From Actinomycetota bacterium (GTDB lineage: Bacteria > Actinomycetota > Nitriliruptoria > Nitriliruptorales > Nitriliruptoraceae), in contig JAHWKY010000001.1 of the NCBI GenBank assembly GCA_019347575.1, positions 186,001 to 250,000 on the forward strand: 64,000 nucleotides of DNA, written 5' to 3'. The stretch's first letter is position 1. Every line of letters starts with the position of its first letter. A model generated the notes under the pieces. That model was not told where the DNA came from, searched no databases, and saw only the letters and a program-made list of their open reading frames with translations. The translations under genes were made by a program, and so were the position numbers. Positions 41,469 through 49,730 of the stretch are shown in pieces.

Positions 41469-42401
41469 ATGCCCTTCCCGAAGGCGGACAAGATCTGGAT
41501 GGACGGTGAGTTCGTCGACTGGGACGACGCGACCGTCCACATCCTCACCCCGACGATCCACTACGGGTGGGGCGTCTTCGAGGGCATCCGCGCCTACGCC
41601 ACGGACCGCGGCCCCGCCGTCTTCCAGCTCGAGCCCCACGTCGACCGCCTCTTCCGCTCAGCCCGCATCTACCCGCCGCTCGACGAGATCCCCTTCACCC
41701 CTGAGCAGGTCGCCGACGCCATCCTCGAGACCATCCGCGTCAACCGGCACGGTGCCTGCTACATCCGGCCCGTCATCTACCTCGGGTACGGCGAGATGGG
41801 CCTCAACCCGCTGCCCTCGACGCCCCGCATCGCGATCGCGACGTGGGAGTGGGGCACCTACCTCGGCGAAGAGGCGCTCGAGAAGGGTGTCAAGGTGATG
41901 GTCAGCTCGTACCGGCGCATCGGCAAGAACACCATCCCGCCGGCGAGCAAGACCAACGGTCAGTACATCAACTCGTCGCTCGCCAAGGTCGAGGCGCTCC
42001 GGGCGGGCTACGACGAGTCCATCATGCTGTCCGAGGACGGCTTCGTCGCCGAGGGCACGGGCGAGAACATCTTCGTGATCCGCGACGGCGTGGTAACCAC
42101 ACCGCCGCTCTCCGACGGTCCCCTCGGCGGCATCACCCGCAGCTCGTGCCTGCGCATCCTGCGCGATCTCGGCCACGAGGTCCGCGAGGACCACGTCGTG
42201 CGCACCGACCTGTTCCTCGCCGACGAGATCTTCCTCACCGGCACGGCGGCCGAGATCACTCCCGTCCGCGAGGTCGAGGGCCGTCAGGTGGGCAGCGGCA
42301 CGCGTGGCCCCGTCACCACCGAGGTGCAGTCGACCTTCATGGACGCCGTCAGCGGCAAGCTGGACCAGTTCAAGGACTGGCTCAGCTACGTCAACGACTG
42401 A
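41469..42401 (+). CDS. ilvE: Branched-chain amino-acid aminotransferase
   Basis: PLP-dependent transaminase (fold type IV, 310 aa) that makes leucine, isoleucine and valine from their 2-oxoacids with glutamate as donor. It starts PFPKADKIWMDGEFVDWDDATVHILTPTIHYG. ARG-type substrate residues are in YIRPVIYLGYGEMGLNP, the catalytic lysine is in SKTNGQYINSSLAKVEA (family position before N-x-Q/Y), and GTGENIFVI and LTGTAAEITPVREV are diagnostic. The ATG has AGGAG eight bases upstream. Three hairpin repeats fill the spacer to leuB, so the two genes may be differently regulated although adjacent. Confidence 0.95.
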   Translation: MPFPKADKIWMDGEFVDWDDATVHILTPTIHYGWGVFEGIRAYATDRGPAVFQLEPHVDRLFRSARIYPPLDEIPFTPEQVADAILETIRVNRHGACYIRPVIYLGYGEMGLNPLPSTPRIAIATWEWGTYLGEEALEKGVKVMVSSYRRIGKNTIPPASKTNGQYINSSLAKVEALRAGYDESIMLSEDGFVAEGTGENIFVIRDGVVTTPPLSDGPLGGITRSSCLRILRDLGHEVREDHVVRTDLFLADEIFLTGTAAEITPVREVEGRQVGSGTRGPVTTEVQSTFMDAVSGKLDQFKDWLSYVND

Positions 42402-42408
42402 GCGGCGC

Positions 42409-43383
42409 GTGCCGAGTCTGAGTTCACGCCTCCTCCGGGCGAGCCTCGTGCGCGCCCTGACCCTGTTGCGCGTCGGCGACATCTCGCCCGACGCCGCGAT
42501 CGGCGACATCGACATCCAGGCGTACCGCGAGCGCATCGAGCGTCTCGCCGCCCGTGCGCGCTTGCCGGAGCGGGTCACGATCGCCGTCGAGAACGACGCT
42601 CGCGTCCCGGGTGAGTGGGTCGTGGATCGCAGCGCCGAACCCGACCGCGTCGTGCTGTGGGTCCATGGCGGGGCGCACTGCATGTGCTCGCCTCGCACCC
42701 ACCGCGGCCTCGGCTACGCGCTGTCGCGCGGCGGACGTGCCAGGGTCTTCGTCCCCGAGTACCGGCTCGCCCCTGAGGACCCGTTCCCGGCGGGGCGCGA
42801 CGACCTCGTCGAGGCGTACCGCTGGCTGCTCGAGGACCGTCGCATCGACCCGGCACGGCTGGTCGTCGGAGGCGATTCGTCCGGTGGCGGCTTGGCGCTG
42901 TCGCTGCTCGTGCACCTGAAGGACCTGGGCCTGCCGCAGCCCGTCTGCACCGTGCTGCTGTCACCGTGGGTCGACCTGACCCTGAGCATGGAGTCGTGGC
43001 AGCCGGGCGTCATCGACGACCCGTGGTTGCCGGCCGAACTGGGCCACCTGGCCGCCGACGCCTACCGCGGCGATCTGCCGGCCGACGATCCCGGCGTGTC
43101 GCCGCTGTTCGCCGACCTGAAGGGCCTACCGCCGATGCTCGTGCACGTGGGCAGCGACGAGCTGCTGATCGATGAGGGCAAGGATCTGATCCGCCGCGCT
43201 CGGGAGGCGGGTGTCCAGGCGGACGTCGGCGTGTTCCACGGCATGTGGCACGTCTTCCACGCCTTCCCCGGCATGCCGGAGAGTCGGCGCGCGCTGCGCG
43301 AGGTCGGGGGGTTCATCCGCCGACACACGAGCCCCTGGGAGGCACCAGCCCGCCCCGTCCGCGCTGGTACTCCGCAACCGTAG
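42409..43383 (+). CDS. Alpha/beta hydrolase, hormone-sensitive-lipase-like esterase
   Basis: A 324-residue serine esterase. The oxyanion motif is LWVHGGAHCMCSP (HGG), the nucleophile lies in GGDSSGGGLALSL, the acid in HVGSDELLIDEG and the histidine in FHGMWHVFHAFPGMP. This is the alpha/beta-hydrolase-3 family that cleaves short- to medium-chain esters. There is no signal peptide. The GTG at 42409 is seven bases after the ilvE stop without a ribosome site, so translation may depend on ilvE; other starts would truncate the N-terminal cap helices. The last bases lie inside the dispersed repeat at 43363. Confidence 0.88.
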   Translation: MPSLSSRLLRASLVRALTLLRVGDISPDAAIGDIDIQAYRERIERLAARARLPERVTIAVENDARVPGEWVVDRSAEPDRVVLWVHGGAHCMCSPRTHRGLGYALSRGGRARVFVPEYRLAPEDPFPAGRDDLVEAYRWLLEDRRIDPARLVVGGDSSGGGLALSLLVHLKDLGLPQPVCTVLLSPWVDLTLSMESWQPGVIDDPWLPAELGHLAADAYRGDLPADDPGVSPLFADLKGLPPMLVHVGSDELLIDEGKDLIRRAREAGVQADVGVFHGMWHVFHAFPGMPESRRALREVGGFIRRHTSPWEAPARPVRAGTPQP

Positions 43384-43425
43384 AGGGTGCGATGTAGCAG
43401 CATCGATGCGACTAGATACTGGGAG
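43363..43425. repeat. Dispersed element, copy B, over the esterase stop codon
   Basis: About 55 bp from 43363 matches the element at 2905-2960 with roughly four bases in five shared, including CTGGTAC, CGCAAC, GAGGGTGCGATGTA and CAGC. Here the left arm has changed, so the 13-bp stem seen in copy A is imperfect. The element covers the esterase stop (43381-43383) and reaches to the dodecin leader. Confidence 0.6.
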
Positions 43426-43457
43426 TACCCATGCAACAGCGACCTGGAGAGCAGGGC

Positions 43458-43679
43458 ATGAGCTTCGTCTACAAGAAGATCGAACTCGTCGGCTCGAGCC
43501 GCGAGGGGATCGACGACGCGATCCGCGGCGCCGTGATCCGTGCGTCCGAGACGATGCGCAACCTCGACTGGTTCGAGGTCAAGGAGATCCGCGGCTGGAT
43601 CAAGGACGGCGAGCCCCAGCACTTCCAGGTGGTGCTCCAGGTCGGCTTCCGTCTCGACGAGGGCCAGCAGATCGACTGA
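43458..43679 (+). CDS. Dodecin, flavin-binding protein
   Basis: A 73-residue dodecin: SFVYKKIELVGSSREGIDDAIRGAVIRASETMRNLDWFEVKEIRGWI is the whole fold (beta strand, long helix, two strands), with the tryptophan of NLDWFEV that stacks on flavin in this family and Q-x-x-L-Q-V-G-F-R-L at the end. Dodecins form hollow dodecamers that store FMN, riboflavin or CoA-related ligands. ATG 43458 is chosen because homologues start here; an ATG nine codons upstream is possible. It is the first gene after the esterase and stands alone before cimA. Confidence 0.92.
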   Translation: MSFVYKKIELVGSSREGIDDAIRGAVIRASETMRNLDWFEVKEIRGWIKDGEPQHFQVVLQVGFRLDEGQQID

Positions 43680-43766
43680 TCCGTCTCGGAGAGTGCGCCG
43701 CGGTTGGGCACCGACCTCCCCGGTCGTGCATCCTCATCCTCGCCGCCGATACCGACAGGACGAGTC

Positions 43767-45386
43767 ATGGGCGATGCGCCCCTGCCGACCGGGGCAGGAC
43801 CCGGGCTGGCGCTGTACGACACGACCCTGCGCGACGGCACCCAGCGCGAGGGCATCAACCTCAGCGTCGAGGACAAGCTGCGCGTCGCAGCGCGGATGGA
43901 CGCGCTCGGCGTGCACTACATCGAGGGAGGCTGGCCCGGCGCCAACCCGAAGGACACCGAGTTCTTCGCCCGCGCCGCCGACGGCCAACTGCCACTCGAC
44001 AACGCCACGCTGACCGCGTTCGGCATGACCCGGATGGCGAACAACACGGTCGAGGACGACCCGCTGCTGGAGGCGCTGGCCGGATCGGGCGCCGACGTGA
44101 TCTGCCTGGTGGGCAAGTCGTGGGGTTACCACGTGGACGAGGCGCTGGGCGTGCCGCGCGAGGTCAACCTCGCGATGGTGTCCGACTCCATCGCCTACCT
44201 GATCTCGCTCGGCCGGCGGGTGTTCTTCGACGCCGAGCACTTCTTCGACGGCTACCGCCGCGACGAGGCCTACGCCCGCGAGGTCGTGACCGCAGCGGCC
44301 GTGGCCGGAGCCGAGTGCGTGGTGCTCTGCGACACCAACGGCGGCACGATGCCGTGGGAGGTCGACGCGATCGTGGCTGACCTGGTCGGGGCGCTGCCGT
44401 GCGACGTCGGGTTGCACTTCCACGACGACGGTGGCTGCGCCGTCGCGAACTCGCTCGTCGGGATCCACGCCGGGGCGGTGCACGTTCAGGGCACCGCGAA
44501 CGGCCTGGGGGAGCGCTGTGGCAACGCCAACCTCTTCACCGTCATCGCCGACCTGCAACTCAAGCGGGGCCTGGCGCTGGTGCCGCCGGACCGGCTCGAG
44601 CGCATGACCGAGATCGCGCACGCCGTGGCCGAGCTGTGCAACCAGACGCCGCCGTCGAACCAGCCCTACGTCGGCCACACCGCGTTCAGCCACAAGGGCG
44701 GTCTGCACGCCTCGGCCATGGCCAAGGCCCCGGACATGTACCAGCACATCGATCCGGGCGCGGTCGGCAACAACATGCGGCTGGTGGTCAGCGACCTCGC
44801 GGGGCGTTCGAACGTGCTCCTCAAGGCCCGCGAGTTCGGTCTCGACATCACCAACGAGCAGGCCGCCGCGGTCCTCGACGAGGTGAAGCGGCGCGAGAAG
44901 GAGGGATGGACCTACGAGGCAGCGGATGCCTCCTTCGAGCTGCTCCTGCGCCGCACGACCGGTCTGCTGCTGCCGGAGGACGAGCCGTTCCAGACCCAGC
45001 ACTACCGGGTCACCGTCGGGGGCGGTTCGGACTCCCCCAGCGCGGAAGGCCCTGCCGAGGCGATCCTGTCGGTGCTCATCGGGCACGAGCGTCGCCTCGG
45101 GGCGGGTGAGGGTAACGGACCCGTCGACGCGCTCGACCACGCCTTCCGCAGCGCGGTCAACGGCACCTGGCCCCAGCTCGATCGCATCCATCTCGCCGAC
45201 TACAAGGTCCGGATCCTCGAGGCATCCCAGGGCACCGACGCGGTGACGCGCGTGCTGGTCACCAGCACGGACGGCAGCGACTACTGGGATACGGTCGGGG
45301 TCCACCCCAACATCGTCGAGGCGTCGTGGAAGGCGCTGTCGGACGCGTACACGCACGCGATCCTGCGGGACAACTGGGTGTCTTGA
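43767..45386 (+). CDS. cimA: (R)-citramalate synthase
   Basis: Condenses acetyl-CoA with pyruvate to citramalate, entering isoleucine synthesis without threonine. The 539-residue product is LeuA-like. The barrel begins LYDTTLRDGTQREGINLS, with VHYIEGGWPGANPKD and CVVLCDTNGGTMPWE (CimA-type in place of the LeuA pattern), HFHDDGGCAVANSL for the metal histidines, and GGLHASAMAKAPDMYQHIDP. A C-terminal LeuA dimer domain occupies about 400-535. Homocitrate synthase homologues are similar, but the sequence after TLRDG and the setting beside ilvE and leu genes favour citramalate. Its 2-oxobutyrate product can pass through isopropylmalate isomerase and dehydrogenase (leuCD, leuB). ATG 43767 has ACAGGA seven bases upstream. 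Confidence 0.93.
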   Translation: MGDAPLPTGAGPGLALYDTTLRDGTQREGINLSVEDKLRVAARMDALGVHYIEGGWPGANPKDTEFFARAADGQLPLDNATLTAFGMTRMANNTVEDDPLLEALAGSGADVICLVGKSWGYHVDEALGVPREVNLAMVSDSIAYLISLGRRVFFDAEHFFDGYRRDEAYAREVVTAAAVAGAECVVLCDTNGGTMPWEVDAIVADLVGALPCDVGLHFHDDGGCAVANSLVGIHAGAVHVQGTANGLGERCGNANLFTVIADLQLKRGLALVPPDRLERMTEIAHAVAELCNQTPPSNQPYVGHTAFSHKGGLHASAMAKAPDMYQHIDPGAVGNNMRLVVSDLAGRSNVLLKAREFGLDITNEQAAAVLDEVKRREKEGWTYEAADASFELLLRRTTGLLLPEDEPFQTQHYRVTVGGGSDSPSAEGPAEAILSVLIGHERRLGAGEGNGPVDALDHAFRSAVNGTWPQLDRIHLADYKVRILEASQGTDAVTRVLVTSTDGSDYWDTVGVHPNIVEASWKALSDAYTHAILRDNWVS

Positions 45387-45395
45387 TGGCGCGAA

Positions 45396-45455
45396 GTGCT
45401 CAAGTAGCGCAGCGGTAGCACGATGAGGCGTGCTCAAGTAGCGGAGCGGTAGCAC
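45396..45455 (+). repeat. Hairpin repeat family, locus 3: two copies touching the FAH-family start codon
   Basis: Cores at 45396-45421 and 45430-45455, each 26 bp: GTGCT-CAAGTA-GC-GCA or GGA-GC-GGT-AGCAC. The second ends at 45455 and the ATG of the next gene is 45456. The usual ribosome-site position is therefore inside the hairpin and no AGGAGG-like sequence is present. Confidence 0.9.
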
Positions 45456-46259
45456 ATGCGTATCGTCCGGTTCGCGCACACCGAGGGGCCCGCCTACGGC
45501 ATCGTCGAGGAGGGCGGAGTCGCGGTCATCGAGCCGCACCCGTTCACGCCACACGCCCCGACGGGTGAGGTCGTGGCGCTGGAGGGGCTGCGACTGCTCG
45601 CACCCGTGGTGCCGTCGAAGATCGTCTGCGTCGGACGCAACTACCGCGATCACGCTGCGGAGCTCGGCGGTGACGTGCCCCCCGAGCCGCTGCTGTTCCT
45701 CAAGCCCTCCACCGCCGTCATCGGACCGGGCGAGCCCATCCGCTACCCGACCGGCGCCACCCGGGAGGTACACCACGAGGCCGAGCTCGCGGTGGTCATC
45801 GGTGGGCTGCTACGCGATGCGACGACGGAGCAGGCGGCGGGAGGGATCTACGGGTTCACGGGCGCCAACGACGTGACCGCCCGGGATCTGCAGCGCAGCG
45901 ACGGCCAGTGGACCCGCGCGAAGGGCTTCGACAGCTTCTGCCCCCTGGGGCCGGCGATCAGCACCGAGATCGATCCCACCGATACCGGCATCCGCTGCTA
46001 CGTCGACGACGAGCTGCGCCAGGACGGGACGACCGCAGACATGGTCTTCGACGTACCGACCCTGGTCGGGTACATCTCCCGCATCATGACCTTGTTGCCG
46101 GGCGACGTCGTGCTGACAGGGACCCCCGCGGGCGTCGGCCCGATCGAGCCCGGTGAGATCGTGCGCGTCGAGATCGACGGCATCGGGCGGCTGGAGAACC
46201 CGGTGATCCACCGCACCGCCGTCCGACCGGGCAACGGCGAGGTCAGCGACGACGCCTGA
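45456..46259 (+). CDS. Fumarylacetoacetate hydrolase family protein
   Basis: A 267-residue FAH-fold enzyme. It starts MRIVRFAHTEGPAYGIVEEG, with KIVCVGRNYRDHAAELG, FLKPSTAVIGPGEPI, VHHEAELAVVIGG (metal glutamates), NDVTARDLQRSDGQWTRAKGFDSFCPLGP and VLTGTPAGVGPIEPGE. The family hydrolyses or decarboxylates 2,4-dioxo acids (fumarylpyruvate, oxaloacetate enol forms, HpcE-like substrates); the actual substrate cannot be told. The start codon directly abuts a hairpin repeat, and there is no normal ribosome site. No aromatic-degradation genes are adjacent, so it may be a housekeeping oxaloacetate tautomerase/decarboxylase type. Confidence 0.9.
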   Translation: MRIVRFAHTEGPAYGIVEEGGVAVIEPHPFTPHAPTGEVVALEGLRLLAPVVPSKIVCVGRNYRDHAAELGGDVPPEPLLFLKPSTAVIGPGEPIRYPTGATREVHHEAELAVVIGGLLRDATTEQAAGGIYGFTGANDVTARDLQRSDGQWTRAKGFDSFCPLGPAISTEIDPTDTGIRCYVDDELRQDGTTADMVFDVPTLVGYISRIMTLLPGDVVLTGTPAGVGPIEPGEIVRVEIDGIGRLENPVIHRTAVRPGNGEVSDDA

Positions 46260-46303
46260 CGGCCCTATCCTGCGAAGTGTCCCCTCGTTGCGGGAGCGAC
46301 ACC

Positions 46304-46657
46304 GTGGAGATCTGGCACAACCCTCGCTGCACCAAGAGCCGGCAGACGCTCGGCCTGCTCGAGGACGCCGGCGTCGAGCCGGAGGTGCGCCTGTACCTGC
46401 ACGAGCCGCCCAGCGCTGGTGAGCTACGCGGGGTGCTCGACCGCCTCGGGATGCAGCCGTGGGAGCTTGTGCGGACCAAGGAGCCGGTGGCGGACGAGCT
46501 GGGCCTCGCCGACTGGCCGCGGGACGAGGAGCACCGCGATCGCTGGATCGACGCGATGGTCGCCAACCCGATCCTGATCGAGCGCCCCGTGGTCCTGACC
46601 GACGATGGCCGTGCGGTCCTCGGGCGACCACCCGAGAACGTGGAGGCGCTGCTCTGA
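46304..46657 (+). CDS. arsC: ArsC/Spx-family thioredoxin-fold protein, arsenate-reductase-like
   Basis: A 117-residue protein of the glutaredoxin-dependent arsenate reductase family. It begins MEIWHNPRCTKSRQTLGLLEDAG with the catalytic Cys9 and has YLHEPPSAGELRGVLDRLG, ELVRTKEP and NPILIERPVV, the last containing the conserved arginine/proline pair of the family. A GTG at 46277 would add nine residues; GTG 46304 is preferred because GGGAG lies nine bases upstream and the length is typical. No other arsenic genes are present, so arsenate reduction is not assured. The 3' end overlaps the purB start. Confidence 0.85.
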   Translation: MEIWHNPRCTKSRQTLGLLEDAGVEPEVRLYLHEPPSAGELRGVLDRLGMQPWELVRTKEPVADELGLADWPRDEEHRDRWIDAMVANPILIERPVVLTDDGRAVLGRPPENVEALL

Positions 46658-48102
46658 CCACCGACCAGGCACGCGACCGCCCCGACGTCCCCAACGTCCT
46701 CGCGACCCGTTACGCGAGCGATGCGATGGTCGCCATCTGGTCCCCGCACGAGCGCATCGTCCTCGAACGACGGCTGTGGCTCGCGGTGCTGCGGGCTCAG
46801 CGCGACCTCGGCGTCGACGTGAGTGACGACGTGATCGCCGACTACGACGCCGTGGTGGAGCAGGTCGACCTCGACTCGATCGCCGCGCGGGAACGCGTCA
46901 CCCGCCACGACGTCAAGGCGCGCATCGAGGAGTTCTGTGCTCTCGCCGGTCACGAGCACATCCACAAGGGCATGACCTCGCGCGACCTCACTGAGAACGT
47001 CGAGCAGATGCAGGTCCGACGCGCGCTGGAGCTGGTACGTGACCGCGTCGTCGCGGTGCTGGCCCGACTCGCCGAGGCAGCCGCGGAGCACGCCGATGTC
47101 GTGATCACCGGTCGTTCCCACAACGTGCCGGCGCAGGCGACCACGCTCGGGAAGCGCTTCGCCAACGCGGGCGAGGAGCTGCTGGTCGCGTACCGGCGGC
47201 TGGAGGAGCTGATCGCGCGCTACCCCCTTCGAGGACTGAAGGGGCCGGTCGGCACCCAGCAGGACCAGCTCGACCTCCTCGGAGGCGACACCGACGCGCT
47301 GGCGCGGCTCGAGCGGGCGGTCGCGTCCCACCTCGGTTTCGACCTGACCCTCACCAACGTCGGCCAGGTCTATCCGCGGTCGCTCGACCTCGACGTCGTG
47401 TCGTGCCTGGTCCAGCTCGCCTCCGGCCCCGCGAACCTCGCCAGGACCATCCGCCTTATGGCCGGCCAGGAGCTGGTCACCGAGGGCTTCCAGCCGGGAC
47501 AGGTCGGCTCGTCGGCGATGCCTCACAAGATGAACACCCGGTCGTGCGAGCGCATCGGGGCGCTGACCTCGGTCCTCAAGGGTCACCTCACGATGACCGC
47601 GGAGCTCGTCGGCGACCAGTGGAACGAGGGCGACGTGTCGTGCTCGGTGGTCCGCCGCGTCGCGCTCCCCGACTCCTTCTACGCCTTCGATGGCCTGGTC
47701 GAGACGCTGCTGACCGTGATGGCGGAGTTCGGGACGTACCCCGCCGTCATCGAGCGCGAGCTGCGCCGGTACCTGCCGTTCCTCGCCACGACCCGCGTGC
47801 TCAGCGCCGCGGTGCGGGCGGGGGCGGGGCGCGAGCAGGCGCACGCAGCCATCAAGGAGCACGCCGTGGCGGTCGCGCTCGAGATGCGCGAGAAGGCGGT
47901 CGAGACCAACGACCTGCTCGACCGGCTCGCGGCTGACGAGCGCATCCCACTCGACCGCGCCGCGCTCGACGGGCTGGTCGCCGAGCCGGGCTCGTTCGCG
48001 GGCGCCGCTGCCCGCCAGGTGCGGGGTTTCGTCGAGGCGGTCGGCACCATCGTCGCCCGCCACCCCGACGCTGCGGCGTACGAGCCCGCCCCCATCCTCT
48101 GA
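46654..48102 (+). CDS. purB: Adenylosuccinate lyase (CTG start)
   Basis: Cleaves SAICAR and adenylosuccinate in purine synthesis; homotetramer in the cytosol. The 482-residue product has DVPNVLATRYASDAMVAIWSP, HIHKGMTSRDLTENVEQ, TVITGRSHNVPAQATTLGKRF-like residues and the fumarase/lyase signature GSSAMPHKMNTRSCE. The conserved N terminus lies upstream of the first in-frame ATG, and no GTG or TTG exists there. The best start is CTG 46654-46656, seven bases after GGAGG (46642-46646) and overlapping the TGA of the previous gene as CTGA. This implies translational coupling and a rare initiator. The downstream ATG (46727 region) would delete conserved residues. Confidence 0.93.
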   Translation: MTTDQARDRPDVPNVLATRYASDAMVAIWSPHERIVLERRLWLAVLRAQRDLGVDVSDDVIADYDAVVEQVDLDSIAARERVTRHDVKARIEEFCALAGHEHIHKGMTSRDLTENVEQMQVRRALELVRDRVVAVLARLAEAAAEHADVVITGRSHNVPAQATTLGKRFANAGEELLVAYRRLEELIARYPLRGLKGPVGTQQDQLDLLGGDTDALARLERAVASHLGFDLTLTNVGQVYPRSLDLDVVSCLVQLASGPANLARTIRLMAGQELVTEGFQPGQVGSSAMPHKMNTRSCERIGALTSVLKGHLTMTAELVGDQWNEGDVSCSVVRRVALPDSFYAFDGLVETLLTVMAEFGTYPAVIERELRRYLPFLATTRVLSAAVRAGAGREQAHAAIKEHAVAVALEMREKAVETNDLLDRLAADERIPLDRAALDGLVAEPGSFAGAAARQVRGFVEAVGTIVARHPDAAAYEPAPIL

Positions 48103-48132
48103 CGCCCCGCCGACCGGAGCCCGACATGTCGC

Positions 48133-48191
48133 GTGCTACCGCTTCGCTACTTGAGCACTCAGGTTGTGCTATCGCTTCGCTACTTGAGCAC
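48133..48191 (-). repeat. Hairpin repeat family, locus 4: two copies ahead of gltX, inverted
   Basis: Cores at 48133-48158 and 48166-48191, in the opposite orientation to locus 3 relative to the downstream gene: GTGCT, ACC or ATC, GC, TTC, GC, TACTTG, AGCAC. The second ends two bases before the GTG of gltX, so again the ribosome-site window is filled by the element. Confidence 0.9.
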
Positions 48192-48193
48192 CT

Positions 48194-49714
48194 GTGAGCC
48201 CGACCCCGCGCGTCCGCATGGCCCCCGCCCCGTCCGGGTGGCTCCACGTCGGCAGCGTCCGTACCGCCCTCTACAACTGGCTGTACGCGCGCAAGCACGG
48301 CGGCGCGTTCGTCCTGCGCATCGAGGACACCGACAAGGAGCGCGCCACCGACGAGTCCATGCGTTCCATGCTCGAGGGCTTCCGACTGCTGGGGCTCGAC
48401 TGGGACGAGGGTCCGGAGGTCGGCGGGGCGCATGGCCCCTACCGCCAGTCGGAGCGTATCGAGCTGTTCCGTGTGGTCGCGCGCCACCTCGACGACGCCG
48501 GGCACACCTGGCGCGACCAGCGCACCCCGGACGAGCTCGAGGCGTGGCGGACCGAGCGACGCTCGCTGGGCCTGGCCCCGACCATCAAGGCCTCGAACTC
48601 GGACGCGCCCGAGGACCCGTTGGACGAGCGACCCTACGTCCTCCGTCTGCGTCTGCCCGACGAGGGCGAGCTCGTCGTGGACGACCTCGTGCGGGGCGAG
48701 GTGCGCTGGGACTGGGCGAACGTCGCCGACCCCGTGCTCGTGCGCTCCGACGGCTCGGCGACCTACCCGCTGGCCAACACGACCGACGACCTCGCTCAAG
48801 GCATGACGCTGATCTGTCGGGGCGAGGACCTGCTGTCCGCGACGCCGTTCCAGGTCCACCTCCACCGGGTCCTACGCGGGGACGGCCTCATCGATGCCGC
48901 CCTCGAGGAGGTCGGCTTCCCCGCGCGTGAGCCGGACTGGGAGCCGCCTTCCGCGTTCGCGCACCTGTCGATGATCGTCGGGCCCGACCGCAAGAAGCTG
49001 TCGAAGCGCCACGGATCGGTCGCGGTCCAGGAACTGATCGCCAAGGGCTACCTGCCGGAGACCCTCGTCAACTACCTCGCACTGCTTGGCTGGGCTCCTG
49101 GCGACGGCCGCGAACGGCTCGAGCTCGACGAGATGATCGCGGCGTTCGACTTCGACCGGGTCAGCAAGCCCGCGGCGATGTTCGACGAGGACAAGCTCAC
49201 GGCGTTCAACGGCGAGCGCATCCGCGACCTCCCGGCGGATGAGCTCTCCCGCCGTCTGATGCCCTACCTGGATGGCACCTACGGCGAACCGCTGATCCGC
49301 TCGGAGGCGGCCACCGAGGACCGCGAGATCGTGCGTGGCCTCGTGCCGCTGGTGCAGGAGCGGATGCAGCGCCTCGACGAAGTCCAGCGCTACGCGCCCG
49401 CGTTCCTGGCGGAGGAGCTCGACCACGACCAGGACAGCGTGGAGAAGTTCCTCCGGACGGAGGACGCTGGTCGGGTTCTCGCCGCCGCCGAGGACGTGCT
49501 CGTGGAAGTCCAGGCGTGGACCGCAACGGCGATCGAGGAGGCTCTCCGCGCCTTGCCGGAACGGCTGGGACTCGGGGCGCGCAAGGTGTTCCAGCCCATC
49601 CGCGTCGCGGCCACGGGCTCGTCGGTCAGTCCGCCGCTGTTCGAGTCCCTCGAGCTGATCGGACGTGACCGCGCGCTCCGACGGCTCGCGCACGCGCGAG
49701 CTACGTTCGTCTGA
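48194..49714 (+). CDS. gltX: Glutamyl-tRNA synthetase
   Basis: Charges tRNA-Glu, and in most Actinobacteria also mischarges tRNA-Gln for later amidation. The 506-residue class I enzyme has RMAPAPSGWLHVGSVRTALYNWLYAR (HIGH variant), FVLRIEDTDKERAT, DDLAQGMTLICRGEDLLSATPFQ and the KMSKS loop as GPDRKKLSKRHGS. A helical anticodon-binding region covers about 330-500. GTG 48194 gives MSPTPRVRMAPAPSG, the normal N terminus, but no AGGAGG is present because a hairpin repeat ends at 48191. tRNA-Gln and tRNA-Glu genes follow within 1.5 kb downstream, all on the same strand. Confidence 0.96.
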   Translation: MSPTPRVRMAPAPSGWLHVGSVRTALYNWLYARKHGGAFVLRIEDTDKERATDESMRSMLEGFRLLGLDWDEGPEVGGAHGPYRQSERIELFRVVARHLDDAGHTWRDQRTPDELEAWRTERRSLGLAPTIKASNSDAPEDPLDERPYVLRLRLPDEGELVVDDLVRGEVRWDWANVADPVLVRSDGSATYPLANTTDDLAQGMTLICRGEDLLSATPFQVHLHRVLRGDGLIDAALEEVGFPAREPDWEPPSAFAHLSMIVGPDRKKLSKRHGSVAVQELIAKGYLPETLVNYLALLGWAPGDGRERLELDEMIAAFDFDRVSKPAAMFDEDKLTAFNGERIRDLPADELSRRLMPYLDGTYGEPLIRSEAATEDREIVRGLVPLVQERMQRLDEVQRYAPAFLAEELDHDQDSVEKFLRTEDAGRVLAAAEDVLVEVQAWTATAIEEALRALPERLGLGARKVFQPIRVAATGSSVSPPLFESLELIGRDRALRRLAHARATFV

Positions 49715-49730
49715 GAGAGGGGGCCTGTAG

